A DNA stretch of 7,412 nucleotides from an uncultured Dechloromonas sp. (GTDB taxonomy: Bacteria; Pseudomonadota; Gammaproteobacteria; Burkholderiales; Rhodocyclaceae). The notes under the pieces were generated by a model. The model saw only the letters and a list, made by a program, of their open reading frames with translations, had not been told where the DNA came from and did no database searches. The DNA lies in NCBI GenBank assembly GCA_946477505.1, contig CAMKYP010000188.1, forward strand, positions 1 through 7,412. The letters run 5' to 3'. Shown here piece after piece: positions 6,610-7,412 of the stretch (its first letter is position 1; each line of letters opens with the position of its first letter). The translations under genes and the position numbers were made by a program.

Positions 6610-6613
<4 letters not shown>
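5000..6613 (+). CDS. pilS: Type IV pilus two-component sensor histidine kinase PilS
   Basis: The product of 537 residues is the usual PilS size. About six hydrophobic segments (near residues 22-36, 50-70, 81-98, 104-120, 124-140 and 154-176) form the membrane sensor domain. A linker (177-200), a PAS-like region (about 200-300), HisKA with His320 in SIAHEIRNPLSAIGH, and HATPase_c with N box Asn431, DDGQGIP (462-468) and GTGLGLF follow. PilS is an inner-membrane, polar kinase that phosphorylates PilR to control pilA; in Pseudomonas aeruginosa it senses pilin in the membrane. The ATG at 5000 overlaps the preceding stop (ATGA) and has no clear Shine-Dalgarno site, consistent with translational coupling. 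The in-frame extension back to 4655 overlaps the PP0621-family gene and is rejected. A run of nine G's (5565-5573) and a T7 run (5491-5497) sit within about 80 bp, before the kinase part. Confidence 0.93.
5565..5573 (+). repeat. G9 homopolymer tract inside pilS
   Basis: Nine consecutive G's encode part of Arg-Arg-Gly-Gly-Ala around residues 189-192, in the linker after the last membrane segment. Removing one G brings an in-frame TGA about eight codons later. Adding one G shifts to a frame that stops at 5794-5796. Either change would remove the PAS-like, HisKA and ATPase regions. The tract is the longest homopolymer in the window. Confidence 0.9.
6556..6562 (+). promoter_or_regulatory. Shine-Dalgarno-like site for an alternative pilR start
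   Basis: AGGGAGA lies eight bases before an in-frame GTG at 6571, which would add 13 residues to PilR. The ATG at 6610 has no such site but forms the ATGA overlap with pilS. The two starts are hard to separate from sequence alone. Confidence 0.4.

Positions 6614-7412
<799 letters not shown>

Overview
The window is GC-rich, densely packed bacterial DNA. Gene content and order suggest a betaproteobacterium, most likely of the Rhodocyclales type (Dechloromonas/Azoarcus/Thauera-like). The pointers are a phenylacetate PaaX/PaaY pair and a small PP0621-family gene running straight into pilS-pilR. The lineage is inferred from these features and is not proven.

Left part (1-1842, + strand): the 3' part of a membrane-bound hybrid sensor histidine kinase (membrane segment, linker/coiled coil, HisKA, HATPase_c, receiver). 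It is open at the left edge. Its stop codon is interleaved with that of a convergent IclR-family regulator (1839-2639, - strand) through a shared CTAG.

Middle part (1839-4296): a small phenylacetate-degradation cluster. The IclR-type regulator is divergent from paaY (2713-3330), a hexapeptide-repeat, gamma-carbonic-anhydrase-fold thioesterase. Their 73-bp intergenic region appears to hold overlapping divergent promoters and repeated operator-like elements. paaY then faces paaX (3349-4296, - strand), the GntR-like repressor of phenylacetyl-CoA-responsive genes, across only 18 bp. The catabolic paa genes themselves are not in the window, so this looks like a detached regulatory and detoxifying module with two regulators around one enzyme gene.

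A 473-bp divergent gap (4297-4769) follows. It includes a patch of about 100 bp that is only about one third GC, and it carries the paaX promoter region, short hairpins and no convincing gene.

Right part (4770-7412, + strand): a tightly coupled type IV pilus regulatory operon. It comprises a 77-residue membrane-anchored Cys/His-rich PP0621-family protein, the sensor kinase PilS and the sigma-54-dependent activator PilR (open at the right edge). Both junctions are ATGA stop/start overlaps. PilS phosphorylates PilR, which with RpoN normally drives pilA. pilS contains a run of nine G's between its membrane domain and its kinase domain. Loss or gain of one G would truncate the protein before the kinase, which makes it a candidate phase-variation switch and the most notable item here. 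I did not find clear evidence of an entirely new defence or mobile system, nor tRNA, rRNA, CRISPR or insertion-sequence features.
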